DNA of 64,000 nt from Pelomonas sp. Root1237 (lineage in GTDB: Bacteria > Pseudomonadota > Gammaproteobacteria > Burkholderiales > Burkholderiaceae_C), in contig NZ_LMDK01000018.1 in assembly GCF_001425055.1 (NCBI RefSeq), forward strand, positions 422,409 to 486,408. Direction: 5' to 3'. Below are positions 36,101 through 44,489 of this stretch, in pieces. The stretch's first letter is position 1. Each line of letters opens with the position of its first letter. A program made the position numbers and the translations under genes. The notes under the pieces were generated by a model. The model ran no database searches and had not been told where the DNA came from. It saw only the letters and a list, made by a program, of their open reading frames with translations.

Positions 36101-36587
36101 GATCGCCTTCGTGCCGGGTGGCGTCGAACTGGCCGACTCGACCAAGCTCGACCGCGTAGCCAAGCTGCTGGTCGACAAGCCCGGCGTGCAGCTGACGCTG
36201 ACGGGCTGGGCCGGCATCGCCGCCGAAGGCCAGGCCTTGCGTGAACAGCGCCTGGCCAGTGCACTCAAAGCCGAAAACGCAACACCCGATGCCGCGCTCA
36301 AGCGCCTCTACCAGGCCAGCAAGCTGCCCAACAAGCCCAAGAACCTGCTCGGCCTGGCCAAGGATCTGCCGCCCGAGCAGATGCGCGGCCTGCTGCTGGG
36401 CAGCTACGCCATCGAAGACGAAACACTGCGCCAGCTGGCGGTGGCCCGCGCCACGGCGGTGCGCGATGCGCTGCTGGCCCGCGGCGCGCCCAATGCGCGC
36501 GTCTTTCTCGCCGCGCCCAAGCTCTGCGACCAGGGTTGCGATGAGACCTGGCGCCCCCATGTCGAGCTCTCCCTTGGCGCTCATTGA
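33135..36587 (+). CDS. Giant DUF748 (AsmA-like) envelope protein
   Basis: 1150 aa from a GTG at 33135; a GTG at 33141 is also usable and neither has a clear ribosome site. One N-terminal membrane helix (LALWTIAALSALVTLLLLVVTLALPGWV), then a very long periplasmic part of repeating beta-strand and Leu/Ala-rich units typical of DUF748/AsmA-like bridge proteins (GRPVTVEEASFQPWRLALVIEGL; RIRVNRGVVDFNDRFVRPNYSARLTELQG; ATDIELAPLSPYAAKYAGYAIERGKLSTKLRYKV). Such proteins are candidates for moving phospholipids between membranes. The end (VELADSTKLDRVAKLLVDKPGVQLTLTGW) resembles an OmpA-like segment. Confidence 0.87.
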   Translation: MTVTSRSPARLALWTIAALSALVTLLLLVVTLALPGWVTGRGAALASEALGRPVTVEEASFQPWRLALVIEGLSIAGADAGQPPLFKLQKLDAALSLRSLLRGRAVIESVALTKPELRLARVAEGRYDIDDLIQRFAAKPGAPEEPDAEFAVYNIELADGRILFDDRPVQRKHELAGLHLALPFMSTLPADVKVKVQPQLNGKLDGVAFDSRAEALPFDDDVSARLSFKFAGLDLAPLAAYVPASAPVRLAGGRLDVDVAVDFAERPKQTPGVKLSGLIQLHELALTQPDGQALLGFKRLSLPLADVQPLRRQLGFGAILLESPDAWLRPLPAGSGSGGVSSPTAAPWQFSLAGLEVKEGRFTLNKGLALEAIQIKLGAAAWPLKSPAQLDASLRLDRATLTAQAKLSPELLQADAELDGLAVERLAAWLPLPSGVRLAAGLSTKAGLTVTNPLAEGAADRAQLTLAELRISDARLGLPGAPRLVTLASAQLDKASVEPATHAITLGTLALDAPRALLAREQGGRLNIAGLLPPDSAASAAGPAWKVQLAGLTVERGALRWQDAAVPAGVTPVALTAEPLRLQLGALSWPATTPVQVQITTQLAALGANDQPIAASAGSLQWSGRVGIAPLSASGSLQAKALPLHLLNAYLDPAWGLHLQRAELGLKAEVTAQQAGGAWTANVGGDVRVGPLALLQTRVVEGLRVVGEDLLSWQALQLDGLKLALAPGAPPRLAVKDALLEDAYARLIVNDQGRFNLRDIGPAEAAAAPAPAASAAQPEFAAERIRVNRGVVDFNDRFVRPNYSARLTELQGSLGAFSSTSSAMAPLTLKGKVAGTGLLEIDGQLKPGAPLAMDIAANATDIELAPLSPYAAKYAGYAIERGKLSTKLRYKVEPGGQLVASNQIILNQLTFGERVESPDATSLPVRFAVALLKDGNGVIDVNLPVSGSLNDPEFSVGGLVWKLVLNLIGKALTSPFALFSGSDAPEEAQIAFVPGGVELADSTKLDRVAKLLVDKPGVQLTLTGWAGIAAEGQALREQRLASALKAENATPDAALKRLYQASKLPNKPKNLLGLAKDLPPEQMRGLLLGSYAIEDETLRQLAVARATAVRDALLARGAPNARVFLAAPKLCDQGCDETWRPHVELSLGAH

Positions 36588-36597
36588 AGGTCATTCC

Positions 36598-37134
36598 ATG
36601 TCTGCTACGAATCTCGAACGCATCACCCTGGCCGGCGGCTGCTTCTGGTGCCTGGAGGCCGTCTACGAGCGCGTGCGCGGCGTGCACCGCGTCGAGAACG
36701 GCTATAGCAATGGCCAGGGACCCAAGCCGACCTACGAGGCCGTCTGCGGCGGCAACACCGGCTATGCCGAGGTCGTGCGCATCGACTTCGATCCCGCCGA
36801 GGTCTCGCTGCGCGAACTGCTGGAGGTGTTCTTCACCATCCACGACCCGACGACGCTGAACCGCCAGGGTGCCGACGTCGGCACGCAATACCGCTCGGGC
36901 ATCTACTGGCATACCGAGGCGCAGCGCCAGCTCGCGGCCGAGGTGCTGAAGGAGGTCAACGACCATCACGCCGGCCGCGCCGTCACCGAACTGTTACCTG
37001 AGACCAATTACCACTCGGCCGAGGCCTATCACCAGCACTACTACGCCCGCAACCCCGAGCAGGGCTATTGCGCCTTTGTCGTTGCCGGCAAGGTGGACAA
37101 GTTCCTGGCCAGCTTCAAGCGCCTGGTCAAGTGA
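36598..37134 (+). CDS. msrA: Peptide-methionine (S)-S-oxide reductase MsrA
   Basis: 178 aa from the ATG at 36598. It reduces S-methionine sulfoxide in proteins. The active site GGCFWCLEAVYE contains the catalytic Cys; YRSGIYWH and a C-terminal NPEQGYCAF Cys, usable for resolving, are visible. Ten bp after the DUF748 gene, and its stop shares a base with the next ATG (TGATG), so it is cotranscribed with both. Confidence 0.95.
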   Translation: MSATNLERITLAGGCFWCLEAVYERVRGVHRVENGYSNGQGPKPTYEAVCGGNTGYAEVVRIDFDPAEVSLRELLEVFFTIHDPTTLNRQGADVGTQYRSGIYWHTEAQRQLAAEVLKEVNDHHAGRAVTELLPETNYHSAEAYHQHYYARNPEQGYCAFVVAGKVDKFLASFKRLVK

Positions 37135-37775
37135 TGCTGGCCTGGGGCGGCCTGCGCCATCGCTACGCCGGCGGCGCCGAGCTCGCTTATGCCGACTTCG
37201 CGCTCGCCGCGGGCCGGCATCTGCTGCTGCGTGGCGCCTCGGGCTCGGGCAAGTCGACCTTGCTGGCCCTGTTGGCGGGCCTGCTGCGCGTGCAACAGGG
37301 CGAACTGAACGTTGCGCAAACCGAGCTGCAGACGCTGAGCCCGCGCGCGCTGGACGCCTGGCGTGGAGCCACGTTGGGCGTCGTGCCCCAGCGCCTGCAT
37401 TTGAGCGAGGCGCTGACTGTGGCCGAGAACCTGGCGTTGCCGGCGCTGGCCGCAGGGCAGGGCGCCGACCCGGAGCGCGCGGCCGAGCTGATGGAGGCGC
37501 TGGACATTGCTGAGCTGGCGAATCGCCGGCCGCACCAGCTCAGCGTTGGCCAGGCCCAGCGCGTGGCGCTCGCGCGCGCACTGATGCGCCGTCCGCGCCT
37601 GCTGCTGGCCGATGAACCCAGCGCCAACCTGGACGATGAGCACACCCTGCACATGCTGGCCCTGCTGCTCGATGCGGCCGAGCGCGAGGGCTGCACGCTG
37701 GTCATCGCCAGCCATGACGCGCGTGTCGTCGAAGCGCTGGCAGAGCGGGATGACGTCAGCGAGGTGGTCTTGTGA
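37134..37775 (+). CDS. ABC transporter ATP-binding protein, LolD/MacB type
   Basis: 213 aa from the ATG at 37134. Walker A GASGSGKSTL, ABC signature QLSVGQAQRVALARAL (LSVGQ in place of LSGGQ), Walker B LLLADEPSANLD and the His switch IASHDARV. It pairs with the FtsX-like permease downstream (GTGA overlap), the layout of mechanotransmission-type ABC systems rather than import. The next gene is a DUF3299 protein, so the three probably form one envelope system. Confidence 0.9.
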   Translation: MLAWGGLRHRYAGGAELAYADFALAAGRHLLLRGASGSGKSTLLALLAGLLRVQQGELNVAQTELQTLSPRALDAWRGATLGVVPQRLHLSEALTVAENLALPALAAGQGADPERAAELMEALDIAELANRRPHQLSVGQAQRVALARALMRRPRLLLADEPSANLDDEHTLHMLALLLDAAEREGCTLVIASHDARVVEALAERDDVSEVVL

Positions 37776-38959
37776 TCCGCCTCGCGTGGCGATACCTGTG
37801 GTCCAGCCCGTTGACGACAGCGCTGAACCTGCTGCTGCTGACGCTCGGCCTCGCCGCCGTGACCTTCGTGCTGCGCGCCAGTGCCCAGGTCGAGGCGGGG
37901 CTGAAGCGCGACCTCGCCAGCATAGACCTCGTCGTCGGCGCCAAGGGCAGCCCCATGCAGATCATGCTGGCCGGTGTCTTCCACCTCGACGCGCCGACCG
38001 GCAATATCCCGTTGGCGACGCTGGAGCTGTTGAAGCAGCAGCCCCTCGTCGCCCAGGCTGTGCCGCTGTCGCTGGGCGACTCCTTCCGCGGCTACCGCAT
38101 CGCTGGCACGACGCCGGCGTACATCGATCTCTATGGCGGCCAAATGGGGCAGGGCGCGCTCTGGACGAAACCGATGCAGGCCGTTCTCGGCGCCGAAGTC
38201 GCGCGCACGAGCGGGCTGAAGCCCGGTGACCGTTTCGCCGGCAGCCACGGCTTGGCCGAGGGTGGCGGCGCGCATGGCGAACATCAGTTCGAGGTCGTCG
38301 GCGTGCTGGCCGAATCCGGCAGCGTGCTGGACCGCCTCGTGCTGACCGATCTGGCATCGGTGTGGGAGGTGCACGAAGACCACGCCGTCTCACACGACGA
38401 GGAGAGCGAAAGGAAGGAGATCACGCTCGCCCTCGTGCGCTACCGCAGCCCGCTGGCCGCCGTCATGCTGCCGCGCTGGGTCAATGCGCAGGACGGCCTG
38501 CAATCCGCCGCGCCGGCGCTGGAAACAGCCCGACTGATGCGCCTGGTGGGTGCCGGCACCGAAGTGCTGCGGGGCTTTGGCATCGTGCTGCTCGCGGCGG
38601 CGGGGCTGTCGGTCTGGGTCGCGTTGCTGCATGCGGTGCGGGCACGCCAGGGCGATCTTGCGATGCTGCGCATGCTGGGCGCGCCGGCCTCGCGTGTCGC
38701 CGCGCTGATCGCGCTGGAGGCCTTGCTGCTCGCCGGCCTCGCCGCCGTGCTGGGGCTGGTGGCTGGGCACGGCCTTGTTGCGCTGCTGGAGCGTCTGCTC
38801 GCCGAGCGACAGTCGCTTCGCCTGGGCCAGCTCGGCATGAGCGAAGCCGAATGGCTGGTGCCGCTGCTTGCCGGCGCCCTGGCGCTGCTGGCCGCTGCCT
38901 GGCCCGCATGGCGGGCCTATCGGCTGGATGTCACAACCCTGCTGCAAGCTCCGCGCTGA
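37772..38959 (+). CDS. ABC transporter permease, FtsX/MacB type
   Basis: 395 aa from a GTG overlapping the ATPase stop. One N-terminal helix (SPLTTALNLLLLTLGLAAVTFVLRAS), a periplasmic domain of about 230 residues, then three C-terminal helices (GFGIVLLAAAGLSVWVALLHAV; LIALEALLLAGLAAVLGLVAGHGLV; WLVPLLAGALALLAAAWPAWRAYR), the FtsX topology. The periplasmic part begins VVGAKGSPMQIMLAGVFHLDAPTGNIPL, as in DUF3299-linked permeases. A His-rich acidic loop (EVHEDHAVSHDEESERKE) could bind metal. Substrate not known. Confidence 0.88.
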   Translation: MIRLAWRYLWSSPLTTALNLLLLTLGLAAVTFVLRASAQVEAGLKRDLASIDLVVGAKGSPMQIMLAGVFHLDAPTGNIPLATLELLKQQPLVAQAVPLSLGDSFRGYRIAGTTPAYIDLYGGQMGQGALWTKPMQAVLGAEVARTSGLKPGDRFAGSHGLAEGGGAHGEHQFEVVGVLAESGSVLDRLVLTDLASVWEVHEDHAVSHDEESERKEITLALVRYRSPLAAVMLPRWVNAQDGLQSAAPALETARLMRLVGAGTEVLRGFGIVLLAAAGLSVWVALLHAVRARQGDLAMLRMLGAPASRVAALIALEALLLAGLAAVLGLVAGHGLVALLERLLAERQSLRLGQLGMSEAEWLVPLLAGALALLAAAWPAWRAYRLDVTTLLQAPR

Positions 38960-38979
38960 ACCCCGACAATCCCGCCATC

Positions 38980-39465
38980 ATGAAGTTCAAGCCCCTTCTC
39001 GCCGTCTGTCTTGCCGCTGCTGCTGCGTTCGCCCAAACGCCGCCGGGCATGGGGCAGGGGCCTGGCTATCACGACCCACGCAGCCCCTTCAAGCCGCTGG
39101 AGGAGCGCGCCGACATCGTGTCCTGGCATTTGCTGTCCCAAGTCACCGCCAAGGCCGAGAAAAAGAAGATCGTGCCGACCTTCCCCGCGGCCGTGCAGGC
39201 GCTGGACCGCAAGACCATCAAGGTGCAGGGCTTCATGATGCCGCTGGAGGCGGGCGACAAGCAGCAGCACTTCCTGCTGTCGTCGGTGCCCACGACCTGC
39301 TCCTTTTGCGTACCGGCCGGGCCCGAGGGACTGGTCGAGGTGCGCACCAAGAAGCCGGTGCGTTACACGCTGGAACCCGTCGTCGTTGAGGGTGTGCTGG
39401 CCGTGCTCAACGACGACCCTTACGGCCTGTACTACCGCGTCGAGGACGGCAACGCCGTCAATTAG
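38980..39465 (+). CDS. DUF3299 periplasmic protein
   Basis: 161 aa from the ATG at 38980. Signal peptide [19 protein letters not shown]; then DUF3299 ([46 protein letters not shown]). The CSFC pair and nearby His suggest metal or thiol chemistry. Twenty bp after the permease gene and probably in the same operon. In some gammaproteobacteria DUF3299 proteins sit beside ABC systems in zinc-regulated loci, which hints at, but does not prove, a metal role. The stop overlaps the convergent pdxH by four bases. Confidence 0.8.
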   Translation: MKFKPLLAVCLAAAAAFAQTPPGMGQGPGYHDPRSPFKPLEERADIVSWHLLSQVTAKAEKKKIVPTFPAAVQALDRKTIKVQGFMMPLEAGDKQQHFLLSSVPTTCSFCVPAGPEGLVEVRTKKPVRYTLEPVVVEGVLAVLNDDPYGLYYRVEDGNAVN

Positions 39466-40097
39466 GGCGCCAGCCGTTCGCGCACCCAGCGGTCGGCATC
39501 CAGGCTGAAGACCAGCCGGTCGTGCAGCCGGGAACGGCGCCCCTGCCAGAACTCAAAACGGTCCGGCACGAGGCGGTAGCCGCCCCAATGCGGCGGCCGG
39601 TCCGGGTTCAGGCCCTGCTGAACGGCCGCCTTGGCGGCGTTGGCCACCAGCACAGCACGTGAACTGATGACCCGACTCTGTGGTGAAGCCCAGGCCCCAA
39701 GGCGCGAATCCAGCGGCCGGCTCTTGAAGTAGTCGTCCGATTCCTGGGCCGAGGTCTTCTCGACGCGCCCCTCGATGCGCACGACGCGTTCCATCTCCAC
39801 CCAGTGGAATTGCAAGGCCGCGTAAGGGTTGCCTGCTAACTCTTCACCTTTACGGCTTTCGTAGTTGGTGAACCAGACCATGCCGCGTGCATCGCAGCCC
39901 TTGAGCAGCACGACGCGGGTCGACGGCCGGTGGTTGGCACCGACCGTGGCCACCGTCATCGCGGTCGGCTCGGACATATCGTGGGCGATGGCCTCATCCA
40001 TCCAGCGGTTGAAGAGCGCCAGCGGTCCATCCGCAGCTTGCACCTCATCCAGCTCCCCTAGTTCGTAGCTCTTTCGGAAGTCGCTCAACTTGCTCAT
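39462..40097 (-). CDS. pdxH: Pyridoxamine 5'-phosphate oxidase
   Basis: 211 aa FMN enzyme of vitamin B6 synthesis and salvage, making PLP. Family segments: [65 protein letters not shown]-like [38 protein letters not shown]. No purine-rich ribosome site precedes the ATG; instead the leader enters a 32-bp arm of a large inverted repeat three bases upstream. Confidence 0.96.
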   Translation of the reverse strand: MSKLSDFRKSYELGELDEVQAADGPLALFNRWMDEAIAHDMSEPTAMTVATVGANHRPSTRVVLLKGCDARGMVWFTNYESRKGEELAGNPYAALQFHWVEMERVVRIEGRVEKTSAQESDDYFKSRPLDSRLGAWASPQSRVISSRAVLVANAAKAAVQQGLNPDRPPHWGGYRLVPDRFEFWQGRRSRLHDRLVFSLDADRWVRERLAP

Positions 40098-40100
40098 GGC

Positions 40101-40367
40101 GGGAGGTCATCAGGCCTGGCGTTAGGCCCGCGTTGGTGCTGCAAAGGGCTCAGTCTAGGCGCAAGGCGCAGCGATGCCGGTGGCGTCGCGAGCACTTGCA
40201 ACAACGACTGAGCCCTTTGCAGCTCCAACCCGGAGGGCCGGGGCGAGTTGCGGGGTGATTCGTCGTTACCCGCTCGTTGTGTAGGCCCGCCACACGCCTC
40301 GCAGGCGCCTTGCCTCACCCCGCAACTCGCCCCGGCGCGGGCCCAACGCCAGGCCTGACGACCTCCC
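40101..40367. repeat. Large three-way nested inverted-repeat element
   Basis: The outer arms 40101-40132 and 40336-40367 match at 30 of 32 positions. Inside are two hairpins side by side: A, 40132-40154 with 40207-40229 (22 of 23, plus inner stems GCAAG/CTTGC and GCGATGCC/GGCGTCGC), and B, 40238-40258 with 40315-40335 (21 of 21). Nearly the whole 267 bp can fold into a Y-shaped or cruciform structure. No ORF and no direct flanking duplication seen. The two outer mismatches become G-U pairs only on the minus strand, the pdxH leader strand, while the hairpin A tip mismatch becomes G-U only on the plus strand. Confidence 0.9.
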
Positions 40368-40496
40368 TACGTATGCAGACCTTCCCTTAAGTGAACGCCC
40401 CAGTTTCAAGCGAAGCCTCACTCGGCATGCTTGTGGCACTGCAGCAAACGGCTCAGACCGGCGCTAGGTAAGTGGGTTTTGAAGGACGAATAGCAA
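40368..40496. other. Remainder of the pdxH / nucleotidyltransferase intergenic gap
   Basis: The 399-bp gap between 40098 and 40496 consists of the inverted-repeat element plus this 129-bp AT-richer stretch. No gene, repeat or clear promoter was found in it; it presumably holds the promoter of the nucleotidyltransferase gene. Confidence 0.6.
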
Positions 40497-41105
40497 ATGA
40501 CAAAGCGACGCCCCGTCGTCGTTGTGCTGGCCGCGGGTCGCGGCTCGCGCTTCCGCGGCTCGGGCCACAAGCTGGAACAGCACCTGGCGGGAACGCCCGG
40601 TGGAGATACCTTGCTGGCGCGCACCTTGCGCCATGCCATCGCGACGCAGCTTCCGGTTGTCGTTGTGACGACGGCAGCCCTGGCGCCGGCCGTGCACAAG
40701 CTCATCGCGGCGCGCGACGTCGTGACGCTGCCTGAGCGCGATACCCACGGCCGGCCTCAGCCCATCGGCATGGGGCATTCCATCGTCGCCGGCGTCAGCG
40801 CCACGGGTGATGCCGACGGCTGGCTCATCCTGCCGGCCGACATGCCGCTTGTGCAGCCGACCACCATCATGGCCGTGGCCGAGGGGCTGGAGCGCTACCC
40901 CGTCTGCTATGCCCAGTACCGCGGCATCCAGGGCCATCCGGTCGGCTTTGGCACTGAGCTCTACTCGGAGCTGGTGGCCCTGCAGGGCGATGAGGGCGCG
41001 CGGCGCATCGTGGCTCGCTACGCGGCGCAACCCATTCCCGTCGACGACCCCGGCGTGCATGTCGACGTCGACACCGAGGAAGATCTCGCGCGGCTCAGGG
41101 GCTGA
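40497..41105 (+). CDS. MobA-like NTP transferase (MocA/molybdenum cofactor cytidylyltransferase type)
   Basis: 202 aa. N-terminal nucleotide-binding loop VVVLAAGRGSRFRGSGHKL, mid acid site in LILPADMPLVQPTTI, and the end VHVDVDTEEDLARL. This is the MobA/MocA glycosyltransferase-like fold (NTP_transf_3). It may load CMP on molybdopterin for xanthine-dehydrogenase-type enzymes, but no such enzyme is in the window, so the acceptor is unknown. Divergent from pdxH. Confidence 0.85.
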   Translation: MTKRRPVVVVLAAGRGSRFRGSGHKLEQHLAGTPGGDTLLARTLRHAIATQLPVVVVTTAALAPAVHKLIAARDVVTLPERDTHGRPQPIGMGHSIVAGVSATGDADGWLILPADMPLVQPTTIMAVAEGLERYPVCYAQYRGIQGHPVGFGTELYSELVALQGDEGARRIVARYAAQPIPVDDPGVHVDVDTEEDLARLRG

Positions 41106-41738
41106 TCAAAGCGGGGCGCACAGCCCGTGCTGCGCCGCCAGGTGGGCCTGGCGCTCCAGTTCCGCGTCGCGGATCCCATGTTCGCGCAAACCCTGAACGG
41201 TGCGCAGCAGATAGTCCAGCGTCGTGCCGTAGCGGCCGCTGGCGTGTTGAAAGATGTGCAGCAGCTCCGGCTCATGCAAAGGCCCGGTCCAGTTCGGGCT
41301 CTGGCGCGACAGCGTGAACGCCAGGGCGCGCAGCCGGCCCGCGCCGGTGTCGCAGTTCAGCCAGCGCGGCTCGTAGACGCCGTTGGGCATCTCGCGTTCC
41401 CACAAACGCGGCAACACCTCTTCACCGACGGTGCGCGGGATGCGGTAGACCAGCCCGCGGCAACTGCCACCCGAGATCAGCGCCAGCACCAGGCCCGGCT
41501 CCTGGGGCGAGCCGCGGTTCACGCGCGAACGCATGCGCAGCACGCGGTGAAAGCCCAACACCCGCGCCGGCAGCGCGTCGGCATACTCGAACTCGGGCCG
41601 CCAGATCAACGAGCCATAGGCAAACAGCAGCAGGTCTTCGCCGCTAGCCCGCCATTCGGCGGTCGTGCGCTGCAACAGATGGGCGCTGCGCGCCGGGCCA
41701 TGGGGAATATGGATTGCCTGTGACGCCATCGCCCCCAT
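41106..41738 (-). CDS. ChaC-like gamma-glutamylcyclotransferase
   Basis: 210 aa from the ATG at 41738 (a second ATG at 41729 is possible). LLFAYGSLIWRPEFEY is the substrate loop, RVNRGSPQEPGLVLALISGGSCRGLVYRI follows, and the catalytic Glu lies in LPRLWEREMPNGVYEPRWL. ChaC enzymes cleave gamma-glutamyl peptides such as glutathione to 5-oxoproline. Convergent with the nucleotidyltransferase gene, stops adjacent. Confidence 0.9.
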   Translation of the reverse strand: MGAMASQAIHIPHGPARSAHLLQRTTAEWRASGEDLLLFAYGSLIWRPEFEYADALPARVLGFHRVLRMRSRVNRGSPQEPGLVLALISGGSCRGLVYRIPRTVGEEVLPRLWEREMPNGVYEPRWLNCDTGAGRLRALAFTLSRQSPNWTGPLHEPELLHIFQHASGRYGTTLDYLLRTVQGLREHGIRDAELERQAHLAAQHGLCAPL

Positions 41739-41808
41739 CTTGTCATGCCAGAGAGTTGCACGACGTTTCTCAGGTACCCAGCCCGTAACCCGCGCAGCGC
41801 TGGAGGCA

Positions 41809-41823
41809 AGTAATATGGTTACC
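41809..41823. promoter_or_regulatory. Candidate HexR-type operator over the edd -10 region
   Basis: AGTAATATGGTTACC contains the dyad GTAA-N5-TTAC, a partial match (9 of 12) to the HexR consensus TGTARTNNNAYTACA. It overlaps TAATAT (41811-41816), a good -10, 43 bp before edd. HexR represses edd-eda in many proteobacteria. No -35 stands out. Related CGTAACC and GGTTACG half-sites lie at about 41785 and 41842. Confidence 0.45.
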
Positions 41824-41865
41824 TAAATTCCCAAGGGCCGGTTACGAGAGCCGCAGGAGACCCGC

Positions 41866-43695
41866 ATGCACGACACACTCATTCAAGTTACAGACCGCAT
41901 CCGCGAACGCAGCGCCAAGCTGCGTGGCGACTATCTCGCCCGCATCGCCAAGCTCGGCGGCCGCCAGCGCGGTTTCGAGCGCATGGGCTGCGCCAACGTC
42001 GCCCACGCCGTGGCGGCTATGCCGTCCAACGACAAGCTGCGCATCGTCGCCGAGAAAGCCCCCCACCTCGGGGTCGTCACGGCCTACAACGACATGCTGT
42101 CGGCCCACCAGCCCTACGAGGGCTACCCGGAGCAGATCCGAGCCGAGGCCCATCGCCTGGGCGCCACGGTGCAGGTCGCGGGCGGCGTGCCGGCGATGTG
42201 CGATGGCGTGACGCAAGGCCTGCCCGGCATGGAGCTGAGCCTGTTCTCGCGCGACACCATCGCGATGGGCACGGCAATAGCGCTGACGCATGACGTCTTC
42301 GATGCGGCCCTGCTGCTGGGCATCTGCGACAAGATCGTGCCGGGCCTGTTGATCGGCGCACTGCACTTCGGCCATCTGCCCTGCGTCTTCGTGCCCGCCG
42401 GGCCGATGAGCTCGGGCATCTCCAACAGCGACAAGGCCAAGGTGCGCGAGCTCTACGCCCAGGGCAAGGTCGGCCGCGACGAGTTGCTGAAGAGCGAGCA
42501 GGCGGCCTATCACGGCGCCGGCACCTGCACCTTCTACGGCACCGCCAACAGCAACCAGATGCTGCTGGAGGCGATGGGCCTGCACACGCCGGGCAGCGCC
42601 TTCGTGCATCCGCACGACGACCTGCGCACGGCGCTGACGCGCGAGGCGGTCGCCACGGCGATCAACATCAGTGGCCGCGTGGCGGGCCGGGCCGCCAAGC
42701 CTATAGGCCACCTCGTCGACGAGCGCTGCATCGTCAACGCGATGGCGGCGCTGCTCGCCACCGGCGGCTCGACCAACCACCTGATCCACTGGGTCGCCGT
42801 CGCCCGTTCGGCCGGCATCCTGATCGACTGGACGGACTTCTCCGACCTGTCCGCCGTCGTGCCCTTGCTGTCGCGCGTCTACCCCAATGGCAGCGCCGAC
42901 GTGAACCAGTTCCAGGCCGCCGGCGGCCCGGGCTTCGTCATCCGTGAGCTGATGGACGCCGGCCTGATGCACGAGGACGTCATCTCAGTCGCCGGCGACA
43001 GCCTGCGCCCCTATGCCTTCGTGCCGCGGGCGGTGGGCCAGAGCGGCGAGGTGGTGCGCGAGCCGCTGCCGGCCGTCAGTGGCGACGACGGTGTCGTGCG
43101 CACGGCCGCCGCGCCTTTCAGCGCCACCGGTGGCCTCAAGCTGCTGGCCGGCAACCTCGGCCGCGCCGTCATCAAGGTCTCGGCCGTGCCCGAAGATCGC
43201 CACACCGTGGAGGCGCCTTGCCGCATCTTCACGACGCAGGAAGCCATGCTGAACGCGTTCAAGAACGGCGAGCTGGAGCGCGACGTCATCGTCGTCGTGC
43301 GCTTCCAGGGCCCGCACGCCAATGGCATGCCCGAGCTGCACAAGCTGACGCCGCCGCTGGCCGTGCTGCAGGGCAAGGGATTCAAGGTGGCGCTGGTCAC
43401 CGACGGCCGCATGAGCGGTGCCTCGGGCAAGGTGCCCGCGGCCATCCACGTCAGCCCCGAGGCCCTGGCCGGTGGGCCGCTGGCCAAGCTGCGTGATGGC
43501 GACGTCGTGCGCGTTTGCGCGCAGACCGGCACGCTGGCCGCCCTGGTCGACGAGGCCGATTGGGCGGCCCGCGAGGTGGCGACGCTCGATCCGGACGAAG
43601 CCGACGTCAATGCCCACGGCCTAGGCCGCGAACTCTTTGCCGGCCTGCGCCGCAATGTCCTGAGCGCCGAAGAAGGCGCCTGCACCTGGTTGTGA
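41866..43695 (+). CDS. edd: Phosphogluconate dehydratase
   Basis: 609 aa, the standard length. It converts 6-phosphogluconate to KDPG in the Entner-Doudoroff pathway and has a [4Fe-4S] cluster. Seen: [106 protein letters not shown] and [20 protein letters not shown]. Ribosome site GCAGGAGA precedes the ATG. Followed by eda after a 170-bp gap that holds the oriented repeat copy 2. Confidence 0.96.
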   Translation: MHDTLIQVTDRIRERSAKLRGDYLARIAKLGGRQRGFERMGCANVAHAVAAMPSNDKLRIVAEKAPHLGVVTAYNDMLSAHQPYEGYPEQIRAEAHRLGATVQVAGGVPAMCDGVTQGLPGMELSLFSRDTIAMGTAIALTHDVFDAALLLGICDKIVPGLLIGALHFGHLPCVFVPAGPMSSGISNSDKAKVRELYAQGKVGRDELLKSEQAAYHGAGTCTFYGTANSNQMLLEAMGLHTPGSAFVHPHDDLRTALTREAVATAINISGRVAGRAAKPIGHLVDERCIVNAMAALLATGGSTNHLIHWVAVARSAGILIDWTDFSDLSAVVPLLSRVYPNGSADVNQFQAAGGPGFVIRELMDAGLMHEDVISVAGDSLRPYAFVPRAVGQSGEVVREPLPAVSGDDGVVRTAAAPFSATGGLKLLAGNLGRAVIKVSAVPEDRHTVEAPCRIFTTQEAMLNAFKNGELERDVIVVVRFQGPHANGMPELHKLTPPLAVLQGKGFKVALVTDGRMSGASGKVPAAIHVSPEALAGGPLAKLRDGDVVRVCAQTGTLAALVDEADWAAREVATLDPDEADVNAHGLGRELFAGLRRNVLSAEEGACTWL

Positions 43696-43704
43696 AGTGA
43701 GACA

Positions 43705-43838
43705 GCCCCTCGTCCAGTCTGGCGGCGCTGAACGCGCGCCAGCCTGGCCGGTCCCCCGAGGGGACGCCAAAGCTTCCGGCATTGAGCCGCAAGCTTCGCC
43801 AAGCGGGCCGGCTCGGGAGCGGCCCAGCGCTCGGCCCG
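43705..43838 (+). repeat. Intergenic multi-hairpin repeat, copy 2 of 3
   Basis: Between the edd stop and eda start. On the plus strand it is the reverse complement of copies 1 and 3, but flanking genes are also plus here, so its orientation relative to transcription is the same. Conserved blocks: GCCCCTCG edge, GGTCCCCCGAGGGGAC palindrome, GCATTGAGCCGCAAGC, and GCGCTCGGCCCG edge. Confidence 0.85.
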
Positions 43839-43865
43839 AATACCCCGGTCTTATGGAGAATTGAA

Positions 43866-44489
43866 ATGATCGACACCCTGAGCCTGGCCAGCCACGGCCC
43901 CGTCATCCCCGTCATCGTCATCCAGCGCCTGGAAGACGCCGTGCCGCTGGCCGAAGCGCTGGTTGCTGGCGGCGTGCGCGTGCTCGAAGTGACGCTGCGC
44001 ACCCCCGTCGCCCTGCAGGCCATGGAAGCCATGGCCAGGGTGCCGGGCGCCATCGTCGGCGCCGGCACGCTGCGCAGCCCGGCCGACGTGACGAACGCCA
44101 AGAATGCCGGCTGCCAGTTCGGCGTCAGCCCCGGCTACACCGACGCACTGGCCGCCGCCTGCCAGGCCCAGGGCCTGCCGCTGCTGCCCGGCGTGTCGAC
44201 GGCCTCCGAGGTCATGCAGGCCAATGCCGCCGGCTTTGGCTTCCTGAAGCTTTTCCCGGCCGTTGCCGTCGGCGGCGTCAACCTGCTGAAGTCGCTGGCC
44301 GGCCCCTTCCCGGACGTGGCTTTCTGCCCGACCGGAGGCATCTCGCTGGAGACGGCGCCGCAGTTCCTGAAGCTGCCCAACGTCAAGGTCTGCGGCGGTT
44401 CCTGGCTGACGCCGCAGGACGCGGTCGACGCCAAGGACTGGGCGCGCATCACCAAGTTGGCCTCCGAGGCCGCGGCACTGCGCGCATGA
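43866..44489 (+). CDS. eda: 2-dehydro-3-deoxy-phosphogluconate (KDPG) aldolase
   Basis: 207 aa from the ATG at 43866, with ribosome site TGGAGAA; a longer frame from 43782 reads the repeat. It splits KDPG to pyruvate and glyceraldehyde-3-phosphate. Catalytic parts: VLEVTLRTPVALQAM (Glu), VGAGTLRSPADVTNAKNAGCQFGVSPGYT, and the Schiff-base Lys in FGFLKLFPA, then CPTGGIS. The next gene overlaps its stop by four bases. Confidence 0.95.
   Translation: MIDTLSLASHGPVIPVIVIQRLEDAVPLAEALVAGGVRVLEVTLRTPVALQAMEAMARVPGAIVGAGTLRSPADVTNAKNAGCQFGVSPGYTDALAAACQAQGLPLLPGVSTASEVMQANAAGFGFLKLFPAVAVGGVNLLKSLAGPFPDVAFCPTGGISLETAPQFLKLPNVKVCGGSWLTPQDAVDAKDWARITKLASEAAALRA

Noticed and set aside
34242..36584. Minus-strand ORF of 780 codons
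   Set aside because: Antisense to the DUF748 gene, which has a membrane helix and recognisable repeats.
40121..40347. Possible integron attC site (GTTAGGC and GCCCAAC cores in the inverted repeat)
   Set aside because: The two core motifs occur in the wrong order for one attC, each sits inside the outer stem, and there is no integrase or cassette array nearby.
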